The position numbers and the translations under genes were made by a program. The notes below the pieces were generated by a model. It had not been told where the DNA came from and did not search any database. It worked only from the letters and a program-made list of their open reading frames with translations. From NCBI RefSeq assembly GCF_001953885.1, contig NZ_MQUS01000010.1:1-64000 (forward strand): DNA of 64,000 bases, given 5' to 3'. This document shows positions 43,069 to 51,882 of this stretch, one piece after another; the first letter of the stretch is position 1, and every line of letters begins with the position of its first letter. Source of the DNA: Streptomyces sp. IMTB 2501. Lineage in GTDB: Bacteria; Actinomycetota; Actinomycetes; Streptomycetales; Streptomycetaceae.

Positions 43069-43407
43069 ATGACCCAGCCTCCCGCCGTTCCGGCCGTCGA
43101 GCGCAACGACGCCAAGCACCGGTACGAGATCCTGGTCGACGGCGAGCGCGCCGGGCTGACCGCCTACCGCGACCACGGCGATCAGCGCGTGTTCTTCCAC
43201 ACCGAGATCGACGAGGCCTTCGCCGGACAGGGCCTGGCCTCCCGGCTGGTCGAGGAGGCGCTCACCGACGTACGGGCGTCCGGGAAGCGGATCGTGCCCG
43301 TCTGCCCGTACGTGGCCGAGTTCCTGAAGAAGCACGAGGAGTTCGCCGACGTCACCGACGAAGTGACCCCCGACGTCCTGCAGTGGCTGGACACCGAACT
43401 GGGCTGA
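43069..43407 (+). CDS. Small GNAT-like N-acetyltransferase (YjdJ/Gtn type)
   Basis: 112 residues. YEILVDGERAGLTAYRDHGDQRVFFHTEIDEAFAGQGLASRLVEEALTDVRASGKRIVPVCPYVAEFLKKHEE contains the short acetyl-CoA-binding motif (GQGLASRLVEEAL) and the CPYVxxFxxxH signature of the YidJ/GCN5-like small acetyltransferases. Function in bacteria is unknown. GAAAGG precedes the ATG by about 6 bases. A branched hairpin follows. Confidence 0.88.
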   Translation: MTQPPAVPAVERNDAKHRYEILVDGERAGLTAYRDHGDQRVFFHTEIDEAFAGQGLASRLVEEALTDVRASGKRIVPVCPYVAEFLKKHEEFADVTDEVTPDVLQWLDTELG

Positions 43408-43418
43408 CCGTCCGCACA

Positions 43419-43478
43419 GCGCCGGGCGCGGGCACTCCGGGGGGACCGCGCGAGATGCCGCCCGGTCCCACCCGGCGC
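43419..43478. terminator. Branched GC-rich hairpin between convergent genes
   Basis: GCGCCGGG (43419-43426) pairs with CCCGGCGC (43471-43478), enclosing an inner stem GGGACCG (43442-43448) with CGGTCCC (43463-43469). It lies between the acetyltransferase stop and the phospholipase remnant. Confidence 0.6.
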
Positions 43479-43482
43479 CGGC

Positions 43483-43735
43483 TCAGCCCGCGTGCACGGA
43501 GCCCGCGTACCGCTGGGCGAAGCGGGTGCCCGTACCCGCGGTGACCGTGACGTCGTACCGCCCCTCTCCGGTGGGCCACGTCAGCCGTGCGCGGTCGCCG
43601 GCGCCGACCCACACGGTGTGCTCCTTGCCCGCGAAGTCGTTCGGCGTGAGCGTGAAGGCCACCTCGATGCCACCGGAGTTGCGCAGCTCCAGCTCGATCG
43701 ACGCGTGCTCGGACCGCCCGGACCGCACGCTTCCG
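43483..43735 (-). pseudogene. Orphan C-terminal domain of a phosphocholine-type phospholipase C
   Basis: About 80 codons ending at 43483 read SIELELRNSGGIEVAFTLTPNDFAG, then GAGDRARLTWPTGEGRYDVTVTAG and FAQRYAGSVHAG. This is the last DUF756 domain found twice at the end of bacterial phospholipases C; the intact enzyme at 54.6 kb has the matching segment GTAQADYPTDHGWYDLTV with FARRLAGHIE. The catalytic domain is absent, so this is a 3' fragment. Confidence 0.65.
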
Positions 43736-44000
43736 TATCGCCCACCCGGATATGCCGGGGCACCTCGCCGCTGACGTCGACTCAAGCCGTGCTGTGCACA
43801 GTACGTCAGACGGCGGGCTCGACGGTCACCTCCGGTGCGGGTGCGTTGACCAACAGCAGGTCCTTGAACGAGGCCCCACATCCCGATGCCATCCCGGAGG
43901 TACCGGACGCGTGGGATGGGTCGACGGATGGGATGACGGCATTCCCCCTGGAGTCGCTGCGGGAGATGGACGGAGGGGGGAGGGGCGCGGAGAGGTTGGT
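43736..44000 (-). other. Unassigned remnant region
   Basis: A minus-strand frame ending at a TGA at 43807 reads SFKDLLLVNAPAPEVTVEPAV, with VRYLRDGIGMWG just upstream in another frame. It looks like the tail of a lost gene that I cannot identify. Confidence 0.25.
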
Positions 44001-45455
44001 TCAGAACGGGTAGTCGGCGATGTCCGGGCGTACGGTGACCCACTGCGTCTCGGTGAAGGCCTCGACGTTGGCGGCGGCTCCGCCGAACCGGGACCCGGTG
44101 CCGGACGCCTTGACTCCGCCGAAGGGGGCGTTGGGCTCGTCGTCGACCGTCTGCTGATTGATGTGGATCTTGCCGGAGTCGATCCGGTCGGCGAGCTTCA
44201 TCGCCGTGCCGACGTCTCCGAGGATGCCGACGGACAGCCCGAACTCGCAGTCGTTGACGATCCGCGCGGCCTCCTCCAGCGTGGAGAAGCCGATGACGGG
44301 TGCGACGGGTCCGAAGATCTCCTCGCGCCACGCCGGCATGTCGGTGGTGAGCCCGGTCAGTACGGTGGCCCGGTACCCGGCGCCCACGATCTCGCCGCCC
44401 GCGGCCAGCGTCGCGCCCGCCGCGACGCTGTCGGAGACGATCCCGTGCACCCGCTCCAGCTGCCGCCGGTCGATGAGCGGCCCCAGCGCCACGTCCTCCC
44501 GTGCGGGGTCGCCCACGGGCAGCGCCTCGGCCTTGGCCGTGAGCGCGGCGGTGTACTCGTCGAGGAGCGACTCGTGCACGATGTGCCGGCCAGTCGTCAT
44601 ACAGATCTGCCCCTGGTGCAGGTACGAGCCGAACGCACCGGCCGAAGCCGCCTTCTGCACGTCCGTCCCGGGCAGCACCACCAGGGCGTTGTTCCCGCCG
44701 AGTTCGAGGTGGGCCCGCTTGAGCAGCCGGCCGGCCCGCTCGCCGATCGCCCTTCCGACCGGCGTGGATCCGGTGAAGGAGACGACCCGCACCTCGGGCG
44801 CCTCGACGACCGCCTGCCCGATCGAGCCGTCGCCCGGGAGCAGATGGAGCACCCCGGCGGGCAGCCCGGCCTCCTCGAAGACCCGCGCGATGACGACACC
44901 GCCGCTGACCGCCGTGCGCGGATCCGGCTTGAGCAGCACCGCGTTGCCCAGCGCCAGCGCGGGCGCCACCGAGCGCAGACCGAGGATCAGCGGGAAGTTG
45001 AACGGTGCGATCACGCTCACCACGCCGGCCGGGCGCCGCCGGGCGAGCGACCAGCGGGCGTCCTCGGACGTGAGCACCTCGCCCTGCGGATGGGTCGGCA
45101 GCCCCGCGCACTCGAAGCACTCGCCCAGTGCCAGCTGCACCTCGAAACCCGCCTTGGCCCGTACGGACCCCGCCTCCCGCACCAGCCAGTCCTCGATCTC
45201 GGCGGCGTGCTCGGTGAACAGCGCGCCCGCGCGGCGCAGTACGGCCGCCCGCTGTTGCGGAGAGGTGGCCGCCCAGGACTGCTGGGCCTCGGCGGCGCGG
45301 GAGGCGGCGCGGCCCACGTCCTCGGCGGTGGCCAGGCCCACGGTGCCGAGCCGAGCCCCGGTCGCAGGCTCCGTCACCGGCTGCTCGCGGGTGGCATCCT
45401 TCCAGCCGTCGCTGAAGAGCTTCTTGTTCCAGATGTCGCTGTCCAGGAGTGTCAT
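44001..45455 (-). CDS. Aldehyde dehydrogenase, benzaldehyde/vanillin-dehydrogenase-like
   Basis: 484 residues of the NAD(P)-dependent aldehyde dehydrogenase superfamily. SVIAPFNFPLILGLRSVAPALALGNAVLLKPDP (near residue 140) is the cofactor-binding block, VVSFTGSTPVGRAIGERAG the GSTxxG loop, HLELGGNNALVVL the catalytic Glu and GQICMTTGRHIVH the catalytic Cys. The substitution pattern (GNNAL, GQICMTTGR) and the N-terminus MTLLDSDIWNKKLFSDGW fit benzaldehyde dehydrogenases, which oxidise aromatic aldehydes to acids. The neighbouring wreck of benzoylformate decarboxylase, which produces benzaldehyde, supports this. GGAAGGAAA precedes the ATG at 45455. Confidence 0.88.
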   Translation of the reverse strand: MTLLDSDIWNKKLFSDGWKDATREQPVTEPATGARLGTVGLATAEDVGRAASRAAEAQQSWAATSPQQRAAVLRRAGALFTEHAAEIEDWLVREAGSVRAKAGFEVQLALGECFECAGLPTHPQGEVLTSEDARWSLARRRPAGVVSVIAPFNFPLILGLRSVAPALALGNAVLLKPDPRTAVSGGVVIARVFEEAGLPAGVLHLLPGDGSIGQAVVEAPEVRVVSFTGSTPVGRAIGERAGRLLKRAHLELGGNNALVVLPGTDVQKAASAGAFGSYLHQGQICMTTGRHIVHESLLDEYTAALTAKAEALPVGDPAREDVALGPLIDRRQLERVHGIVSDSVAAGATLAAGGEIVGAGYRATVLTGLTTDMPAWREEIFGPVAPVIGFSTLEEAARIVNDCEFGLSVGILGDVGTAMKLADRIDSGKIHINQQTVDDEPNAPFGGVKASGTGSRFGGAAANVEAFTETQWVTVRPDIADYPF

Positions 45456-45484
45456 CGGTTTCCTTCCGTCACCCGTGCCGGGCG

Positions 45485-45790
45485 AACTCTCTGCGGAGGA
45501 GCGGGACTTGGTCGCGCGCGGTTGTCCGGAGGGCGTGGTGAGCGCGCGCTGTGTCGACCGGACGAGGCGGAGCCGTCCGATGCTCCGGACAGTACGGCCC
45601 CCAGCCCCTCCACACCGCCGACGTGCCGGGCAGGTACCCCGTGGCCGTCCGCGATATGGGTGAAGTCCAGGCCCGGATGCCCAGGCCCGTCGCGTCCGGC
45701 ACACCGAGGAGGCCGCCGCACCAGCGCGGTGCCACGTACGTCCCCTTGCGCAACAGCACCACTTTTTCAGGACGCAGAGTTCCGTCTCGC
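45485..45790 (-). pseudogene. Decayed benzoylformate decarboxylase-like (ThDP enzyme) gene, C-terminal part
   Basis: Minus strand, two frames. First EKVVLLRKGTYVAPRWCGGLLGVPDA (about 45770-45690), resembling the decarboxylase stretch VVLxNGTYGALRWFGGVLGVPDAPGLD. After a frameshift near 45690 comes LDFTHIADGHGVPARHV and VEGLGAVLSGA (to about 45530), the end of the thiamine-diphosphate-binding domain. The N-terminal two thirds are gone. It lies directly upstream of the aldehyde dehydrogenase gene in the same direction, the order expected for a mandelate/benzoylformate operon. Confidence 0.65.
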
Positions 45791-45867
45791 CGCGTCGTCT
45801 CCATGTTGGGAACGTTCCCCGTCGGCAGCGGGAGGCCCGAGACGGGATGACAAGGAGCGTGCACACC

Positions 45868-46010
45868 ATGGATCAGGAGAACGTGAGCGCCACCCTGACT
45901 GTCGCCGTGCCCGTCGCCAGGGTGTTCGCGGCGCCGGCGGCCCTGACGCCTCCAGGTGGTCAACAAGGTCCAGGTGCTGGACCCGCCTCGCGCCATCGGC
46001 TGGCCGACGG
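45868..46010 (+). pseudogene. SRPBCC (polyketide cyclase-like) gene scrap with internal deletion
   Basis: MDQENVSATLTVAVPVARVFA (from 45868) is a typical SRPBCC/START-like N-terminus. After a gap in the expected sequence, QVVNKVQVLDPPRAIGWPTG follows in another frame, matching the later beta strand of the same family. About 60 central residues and the C-terminus are missing. It runs straight into a VOC-gene scrap. Confidence 0.5.
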
Positions 46011-46399
46011 GGCTGCTATTGCGTTCTTCGCCGAACTCGGCATGGAGCTGGGGGCAAGGGACCACTCGAAGGGTGCTGGGCGGAACGTGTCATCGGGCTT
46101 GATGACGTCCGCCAGGACATCGCCATGCTGCGGAGCCCGGACGGCCACGGACGAGTGGAACTGGCGAAGTTCCACAGGCCGAGCGCCATCAAGCCCGAGC
46201 TGAACAACGCACCGGCGAATACGCTGGGCATTCGTCGCATCATGTTCGCAGTCGACGACATCAAGGCGTCCTTGCCCGCCTGCGCACCCACGGCGCCGAA
46301 CTCGTGGGCGAGCTGGAGCAGTACGAGAACATCTATCGGCTCTGCCACGTCTGCAGCCCCGAGGGCATCATCGTCGGGCTCGCCGAGCAGCTCGACTGA
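46011..46399 (+). pseudogene. Frameshifted VOC/glyoxalase-family gene
   Basis: AAIAFFAELGMELG begins the fold, then in a second frame GPLEGCWAERVIGLDDVRQDI, MLRSPDGHGRVELAKFHRP and NTLGIRRIMFAVDDI follow, and in a third LRTHGAELVGELEQYEN and LCHVCSPEGIIVGLAEQLD to the stop near 46399. The metal-ligand positions of vicinal-oxygen-chelate proteins are recognisable, but at least two frameshifts (near 46070 and 46280) prevent translation. The N-terminal beginning is replaced by the SRPBCC scrap. Confidence 0.65.
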
Positions 46400-46534
46400 A
46401 GGTCGCCGAAGAGGCCATGGCCCGACAACGCCCCGCAGAATGAGGTGGATTGGCGCCAGCCGCTGCTGCCGCGCAAGGAGGGGAGGTTCCGTCACCCGGG
46501 CCGCAGACGGTTGCTCACGGCCTGGTGATCCGCG

Positions 46535-47296
46535 TCAGGAGGACGGCGCGCCGGTGAGGACCTCAACCTGGCCGGTGTCAAGGGAATAGTAGGCGCTGAC
46601 CACGGCCAGATCGCCCTTCCGCACCATCGGGGCGAGGTCGTTGTTGGACCGCAGGGCGGCGGAGGTCTGCTTGGTGTGGATACGGATCATGGCGTCGACC
46701 GGGTCGGAATGCTTGCCCTTCGCCGTCTCCTCGTACGCGGGCTTCAGGGCGCTGGAGATGGCGTCCAAATTGCCTGGCAGCTCCTTCCCGTCCTTCAGTG
46801 CCGTGTATGCGGCCTTGATGGCGCCACAGCGTTGGTGCCCGAGGACCACGATCAACGGCGTGCCGGAGGTCAGCGGCCCGTATTCGACGGAGCCGGTGAC
46901 GACAGGTCCCACCACCTGTCCGCCAGTGCGCAGCACGTACAGGTCGCCGAGCCCGGTGTCGAACAGCAGCTCCGGCGGCACCCGGGAGTCGATGCAGGAG
47001 AGGATCACGCCGTAGGGATGCTGCTCCGCGGCGACGAACTGGCGGCGAGCCGGGTCCCGGTCGGGGTGCTGCAGTGTGCCGTTCACCCAGCGCTTGTTGC
47101 CCTCCATCAGCCGCGCGAAGGCCGGCCAGGGGGAGTGCGGCGATGCGGTCGGACTCGCGGACACGGACGGGGTCGCCACGACGGCCTGGTTCCTGGACTC
47201 GGTCGACTTCGACGAGCAGCCGGTGATCAGAGCGGCGGAGGTCAGCAGACCTCCGGTGAGTATGCACCTGCGCTGCGGGTGCCCAGTACTGACCAT
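46535..47296 (-). CDS. Exported beta-class carbonic anhydrase (lipoprotein)
   Basis: 253 residues. A signal peptide with lipobox LITGC puts the lipidated Cys at 27, followed by a Ser/Pro linker. The beta-carbonic-anhydrase core follows: LMEGNKRWVNG, GVILSCIDSRVPPELLFDTGLGDLYVLRTGGQVV (Cys zinc ligand plus the Asp-Arg dyad), and PLIVVLGHQRCGAIKAA (His and Cys zinc ligands). It should interconvert CO2 and bicarbonate on the outer face of the membrane. GAGGAG lies 8 bases before ATG 47296. The long in-frame extension upstream lacks any start signal and is rejected. Confidence 0.9.
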   Translation of the reverse strand: MVSTGHPQRRCILTGGLLTSAALITGCSSKSTESRNQAVVATPSVSASPTASPHSPWPAFARLMEGNKRWVNGTLQHPDRDPARRQFVAAEQHPYGVILSCIDSRVPPELLFDTGLGDLYVLRTGGQVVGPVVTGSVEYGPLTSGTPLIVVLGHQRCGAIKAAYTALKDGKELPGNLDAISSALKPAYEETAKGKHSDPVDAMIRIHTKQTSAALRSNNDLAPMVRKGDLAVVSAYYSLDTGQVEVLTGAPSS

Positions 47297-48435
47297 TGTG
47301 TGCTCTCCTCGTTGCTCCTCGTACAGAAGCTGCGACTGAGTGGGCTTCTGCGACTCCGGATGCCGGAGCCGGTCAGGCTTGGAACGCCGAACGGGCGGGC
47401 AGCGCGCCGCACGGCATGACGCCGAATCTATTGCATATGTAAAGGTCATGCGTCTGGGGCTGCTGTGCCAGCGTCTTTCGTCGCAGTGCGCGAGGAGTGC
47501 TCCGCCTCGTTCATTGCGCCAGAGAGCTGGCTTCCCGCGCCTCGGTTGTCCGGTCGGACGCCCGCCCGTCTCACTCGGCCATTCGGATGAGCGCGCCCTT
47601 CGTCTCGGCCGGGCGCCCGCCTGCTTCTGATGACCTCGTGCATGGGTGGCCGTGGCACGTCGAGGTCTGCGGAGCCCACGACGTTCACGCTGTGTACCGA
47701 CCTCGTTCACCGTGCCCGGCCTGGCCGAACAGCGCCGGGCTGATGCGTTCATGCACCGGGTGTCGAAGGCGCATGCAGGCATGAGGGGAGGTTGTGTGGA
47801 TGGGACCCCGGTTGGAGTCCTTTCTGCAGGGTGTGGTGAGGCGGGTGCTGGCGAGAGGTGACCCGCAGCCGTGGTGGATGCCGCGGCGCGTACTGACCGT
47901 GGTGTCGGCCGATGCCGACGTCGCGGATGCTGGAGCGCCTTGCGCTCCTGGAGTGGTACGGCGAGCAGTGGCGGGATGCAGGGGGAGACAGCGGTCCCGG
48001 AGACGATCCTGTCAACGCCGATGTGCTCGACGTCTGCGAAGGCGCGGGCGTCCTCAGTCTCGCCCGCAGCCGGGACGTTCCGGGCGCCGTCTCCATGGCC
48101 CCATGGATCGGTTGTGTCAAAGTGCGCCCAGGGTGGGACGTGGGTCACGCTTCTGGTCCCTGGTTCGACGCTGTCGGGCGCGACGACCTTCCCCGCTTCC
48201 ACAGCCCCCGTCGGCATCGACGTGACCGCGACGCCGTCACCCAACTGCTTCGCAAGTGCGCATTGCTCGTCCCAGCCGGCTGGATCGGTTCACATCACTT
48301 CAGGAGCCGGAAGCCGACCCGCTGCATCGCCGTACCCGCACCACAAAACCGGTACCAGAACGCGGGAACGGACAAGTGGACGAGTTCCGGCTGTCCAGCG
48401 CACGTGTTCGACCGGCGTGATGACAGGGTGAGGGA
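47297..48435. other. 1.1-kb region without a supportable gene
   Basis: Frames are open in places but show proline/arginine-rich composition typical of non-coding GC-rich DNA. The segment near 47912-48060 (MLERLALLEWYGEQWRDAGG) and that near 48120-48270 (TWVTLLVPGSTLSGATTFP) look somewhat protein-like, in different frames, and may be remnants. No family was recognised. The carbonic anhydrase promoter must lie just above 47296, where the DNA is locally more AT-rich (47420-47450). Confidence 0.35.
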
Positions 48436-48981
48436 ATGGGAACAGACCAGCGCTGGACGACGCACAGCGATGTGCTGGCGGCGAAGGAATGGGTGTACGA
48501 CCCATGTGGGTTCTCCTGCTCACCGCCCGTACCGGAGACGGAGAGTGCGGAGTACGCGGCGCATGAGTTCACGCTGGACGACCTGTCGGTCAGGTTCCGT
48601 GTGGCCAAGACGACCCCGACGAAGGTCGGCCAGTTCGTCACCGTGTGGCAGAGGTCCGCGGAGGGGCCGATCCGGCCTTTCGACGCTGACGACTCCGTTG
48701 ATCTTTTCGTCATCAGCTGCCGTGACGGCGGCCGGTTCGGGCACTTCGTGTTCCCCAAGGACGTGCTCTGCGAGCGTGACATCGTCTCCAGGAACTGCTC
48801 AGGCGGAAAGCGGGCATTCCGCGTCTACCCGCCATGGGTGTCCACCGCGAGCCGCCAGGCCCGCAACACCCAAGCATGGCAAGTGAAGTACTTCTTGCCC
48901 ATCAGCGAGTCCGGGGCCGTGGACCTGGAGCACGCCAGGGCCCTCTATCACCCACACGAACACCAACCACGGGACCTTTGA
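48436..48981 (+). CDS. MepB family protein
   Basis: 181 residues. HSDVLAAKEWVYDPCGFSCS, then FRVAKTTPTKVGQFVTVWQRSAEGPIRPFDADDSVDLFVI and FVFPKDVLCERDIVS and AFRVYPPWVSTASRQARNTQAWQVKYFL are the conserved blocks of MepB (PF08877), first seen beside the MepA multidrug exporter in Staphylococcus. The protein is soluble and its molecular function is unknown. No exporter is adjacent here. ATG 48436 has only a weak upstream purine tract. Confidence 0.88.
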   Translation: MGTDQRWTTHSDVLAAKEWVYDPCGFSCSPPVPETESAEYAAHEFTLDDLSVRFRVAKTTPTKVGQFVTVWQRSAEGPIRPFDADDSVDLFVISCRDGGRFGHFVFPKDVLCERDIVSRNCSGGKRAFRVYPPWVSTASRQARNTQAWQVKYFLPISESGAVDLEHARALYHPHEHQPRDL

Positions 48982-49412
48982 CCGGGGCGGGCCTCAGGAG
49001 CGGTCCTGCTGGTGGTGTTCCCCGTGCCACGGGACGGGACGCGATCGGCCCCAGGCTGACGGTGTTGGCGGCCATGTCGTCGTCGACGGCCTTGGGCGCC
49101 CCGTGCACGCCCCGCTCGTGGGCGTGCGCCTGGCCTTCGGGGGGCTGCTGCCGGATGTGCCCGTGCCCGGCGGCCCCGCCGCCCCGGCGGAGAATGCGCC
49201 AGCGGGGTGAGCACCTCGGCCTGGTCGGGGGTGAGGCGGCCGTCCCGGCCGGCCCTTCGAACCCGTACCTCGGCGGGGGCGGTTACCGGCCGGTAGATTT
49301 GGCTGATCGTGCACTCGCTGCGACCATCTGAGTCTCTTTAGGCTCCGATCACCACACCGGATGGATGCCGTCGGGGTATCGCGATCCGGTCCGAGCCTGA
49401 TGGGGGACACCG
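48982..49412. other. Intergenic region before the S15 hydrolase, nothing recognised
   Basis: Minus-strand frames here include DDDMAANTVSLGPIAS (near 49060), which could be the tail of a lost gene, but no family is recognised and there is no start. An imperfect dyad (GAACACCAACCAC near 48958 with GTGGTGTTC near 49012) may act as a terminator for mepB. Confidence 0.3.
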
Positions 49413-51083
49413 ATGACGCGATCCGGCCGTATCCGTGCGCACATGGTCCGGGGCCGGCTGGCGGGTGCGGCGGCGATGACCTCACTCGCCCTGTGCGCGA
49501 GCATCGGCGCGGCCCCCGCCTCGGCCGCCACGCCTCCGGCGCGGTCGGCGGCCGCCGTTACCGCCGGGCCGTCCTTCCGCCTGGTCGACATTCCCATGAA
49601 GGACGGCGTTGTCCTCAAGGCCGACGTCCTGACACCCGCCGCCGGAACACCCGGCGCCGACTCGCGGGGACGCTATCCCGTGATCGTGCAGCCCGCCTCC
49701 TGGGGGCAGAACGACCTGGAGTACGTCGCTCAGGGCAGGAAGCTGGCTGCCGACGGCTATGTGGTGGTCACATACACGGTGCGTGGATTCTGGCTCTCCG
49801 GCGGACGGATCGACGTCGGCGGGCCCGCAGACGTCGCCGACATCTCCTCCGTCATCGACTGGACCCTCGCTCACACCGAGGCCGACCCACGGCGCGTCGG
49901 CATGCTCGGCCTGTCACTGGGCGCGGGCATGTCCCTGCTGGGTGCCGCCTTCGATCCGCGGATCAAGGCGGTGGCCGCGATGAGTGCTTGGGGCGACCTG
50001 GTCAACTCCCTCTACAGCGGTCAGACCCGGCATCTGCAGGCGGCGGCGCTGCTCAACGCCGTGCAGTTGCCAACCGGCCGTCCGGGCGCGGAGTACGCAC
50101 GGGCCGTGGCCGACCTCTACGCCAATCGCGACATGCAGGAAGTCGTCAACTGGGCAAGAACGCGGTCTCCCGGTACCTACCTGGATCGCATCAACTCCCA
50201 TGGCACGGCGGTCCTGTTGGCCAACGCGTGGAGCGACAGCGTCTTCAACTCCAGCCAGATCACCGACTTCTACCAGAAGCTGACCGGACCCAAGCGTCTG
50301 ATCATGCGTCCTGGAGACCACGCCACCCAGGAACTGACCGGATTCCTGGGGGTGGACAACGAGACATGGGCGAACGCACATGACTGGTTCGACCAGCAGC
50401 TGAAGGGCAGCGGCGGCACTTCCGGTGACCATGGCGCGTCCGTGGAACTGCACGTCAGGAATGGCGGCGGTGAGGAGGATTATCCCAGTTGGCAGGCCGT
50501 GAGCTCGCGGACCCGGTCACTGCCGCTCGGTCGCGCGGACGCCTTCGGCACCGGTGCGCTGGATGGTGCGGCCGACACCGGATGGCGCACCTCGATCACG
50601 GGCGGCATCGATTCCGGTGCGGACGCCGGGGTCACCGAACTGTCCGGGGTGCTTGACCAGATCGCCGAGCTGCCGCCGAGCGTCGAGGTTCCGCTACTGC
50701 CCCGGTTCGCTGCGGCCGTCTGGCAGTCGGCGCCCTACCCGTCCGTCCAGCGCATCCGCGGTGTGGTCACGCTGCACACCACCGTCACCTCCTCCGCGTC
50801 GCAGGGGACCGTCTTCGCCTACGTCTACGACGTGAACGCCCTCGGCGCGGGCAAACTCATCTCGCACGCACCACAGAGTTGGTCCGGCCGCACTCCGGGG
50901 CAGGCCTTCCCGCTCGACGTCGCACTCTTCACCACGGCCTACGACCTGCCGGCGGGCCACCGCCTGGCCCTCGTCCTCGACACCAAGGACCCCGCGTACG
51001 GCGGCAGCACCCCGCTCGGCAGCGACGTCTCGTTCAGCTCCCCGCAGACCGACCCGTCCCGTCTGGTGCTGCCACTGCGTTGA
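49413..51083 (+). CDS. Secreted CocE/X-Pro dipeptidyl-peptidase (S15) family hydrolase
   Basis: 556 residues. A signal peptide ends at ASAA (about residue 39). The alpha/beta-hydrolase domain has DIPMKDGVVLKADVLTPA, VVVTYTVRGFWLSGG, GMLGLSLGAGMSLLGAA (nucleophile Ser in G-x-S-x-G near residue 171) and MRPGDHATQE (catalytic His). From about residue 380 a PepX_C-like jelly-roll follows (GVVTLHTTVTSSASQGTVFAYVYDV; PAGHRLALVLDTKDP). Relatives cleave X-Pro peptides, cocaine-like esters or lactams; export suggests nutrient scavenging. The C-terminal domain probably shapes substrate access. Confidence 0.88.
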   Translation: MTRSGRIRAHMVRGRLAGAAAMTSLALCASIGAAPASAATPPARSAAAVTAGPSFRLVDIPMKDGVVLKADVLTPAAGTPGADSRGRYPVIVQPASWGQNDLEYVAQGRKLAADGYVVVTYTVRGFWLSGGRIDVGGPADVADISSVIDWTLAHTEADPRRVGMLGLSLGAGMSLLGAAFDPRIKAVAAMSAWGDLVNSLYSGQTRHLQAAALLNAVQLPTGRPGAEYARAVADLYANRDMQEVVNWARTRSPGTYLDRINSHGTAVLLANAWSDSVFNSSQITDFYQKLTGPKRLIMRPGDHATQELTGFLGVDNETWANAHDWFDQQLKGSGGTSGDHGASVELHVRNGGGEEDYPSWQAVSSRTRSLPLGRADAFGTGALDGAADTGWRTSITGGIDSGADAGVTELSGVLDQIAELPPSVEVPLLPRFAAAVWQSAPYPSVQRIRGVVTLHTTVTSSASQGTVFAYVYDVNALGAGKLISHAPQSWSGRTPGQAFPLDVALFTTAYDLPAGHRLALVLDTKDPAYGGSTPLGSDVSFSSPQTDPSRLVLPLR

Positions 51084-51159
51084 CCGGACGATGGTGGGGT
51101 GTCCTGCGCGAGGACGGGGACGAGACCGGCGGGCAGCCCGTCGTCCCCCTGGGCAGGCC

Positions 51160-51520
51160 CCGGGGGGACAGGAGTCTTCCTGATCGCCGCAGAGCATCCC
51201 ACTGCCACGCTCCTGGGCCCGGGTTCGTTCTACCCAGGTGCGTTCGACGTTCTTGGGCAGCAGGCCGTGGCCCGAGGGCCTGGCAGACGTCCTTGGCTCG
51301 CAGGGGGCCGGTCGCCTCGTCGGAGACCAGTACCGGGTCCTGGGCCGGGTGGTGGCCAGTGCCAGGAGCCGGAAGGTCTCGTGGCGGTGCAGCGCGGTCT
51401 CGATGTACTCGGCGAGCGTGTCGTGGTCGACGCCGCCTCGCAGCCGTTCTCGGAGGACGCAGTTGAACCGCGGTGATTGTGGAGCCTGAGATGCGGCGGC
51501 GGACATCCCGCTGATATGCC
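51160..51520 (-). pseudogene. Frameshifted remnant of an unidentified helix-turn-helix-ended protein
   Basis: Three frames together read RGGVDHDTLAEYIETALHRHETFRLLAL, then VLVSDEATGPLRAKDVCQALG, then GHGLLPKNVE. The last two resemble the C-terminal winged-helix of a conserved Streptomyces protein family often found in transposon-like contexts. At least two frameshifts occur within 250 bases. The family name cannot be given with confidence. Confidence 0.4.
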
Positions 51521-51882
51521 GTCAGCGGGCTCTGCGCGTCCGCGTTCACATGCACCGGCGTTCCCATGCCAAAAGCCGTGAGCGGCAGCACCAGTACGCA
51601 CCAGACCCGGAAGCCCGGCGATCCACCGGAACGATCTCTTCCTTCAGCCCGAGAGAGAAGTGTCCTTGACGCGCTCGCTACGCCGACCGGAAGTCGTCCG
51701 AAACCATGGGGGAGGCGCAGGCTGTCAATCCCCTCGGCAGTCGCAGCCTGAAACAGCAACGTCCCAGCCGCGCTCACACACGCCGACACGACTGAACTCG
51801 CCTGCCACAACAGCAACTTGACAACACCCGCAGGGCCCTGACGAGGCTACCTGCCGAAAGTCCCGGGACTCTGAACTCTCGC

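Noticed and set aside
43752..46589. A 945-residue plus-strand ORF opposite the aldehyde dehydrogenase
   Set aside because: Mostly the antisense shadow of the dehydrogenase; only its last part coincides with the VOC remnant, which is annotated separately.
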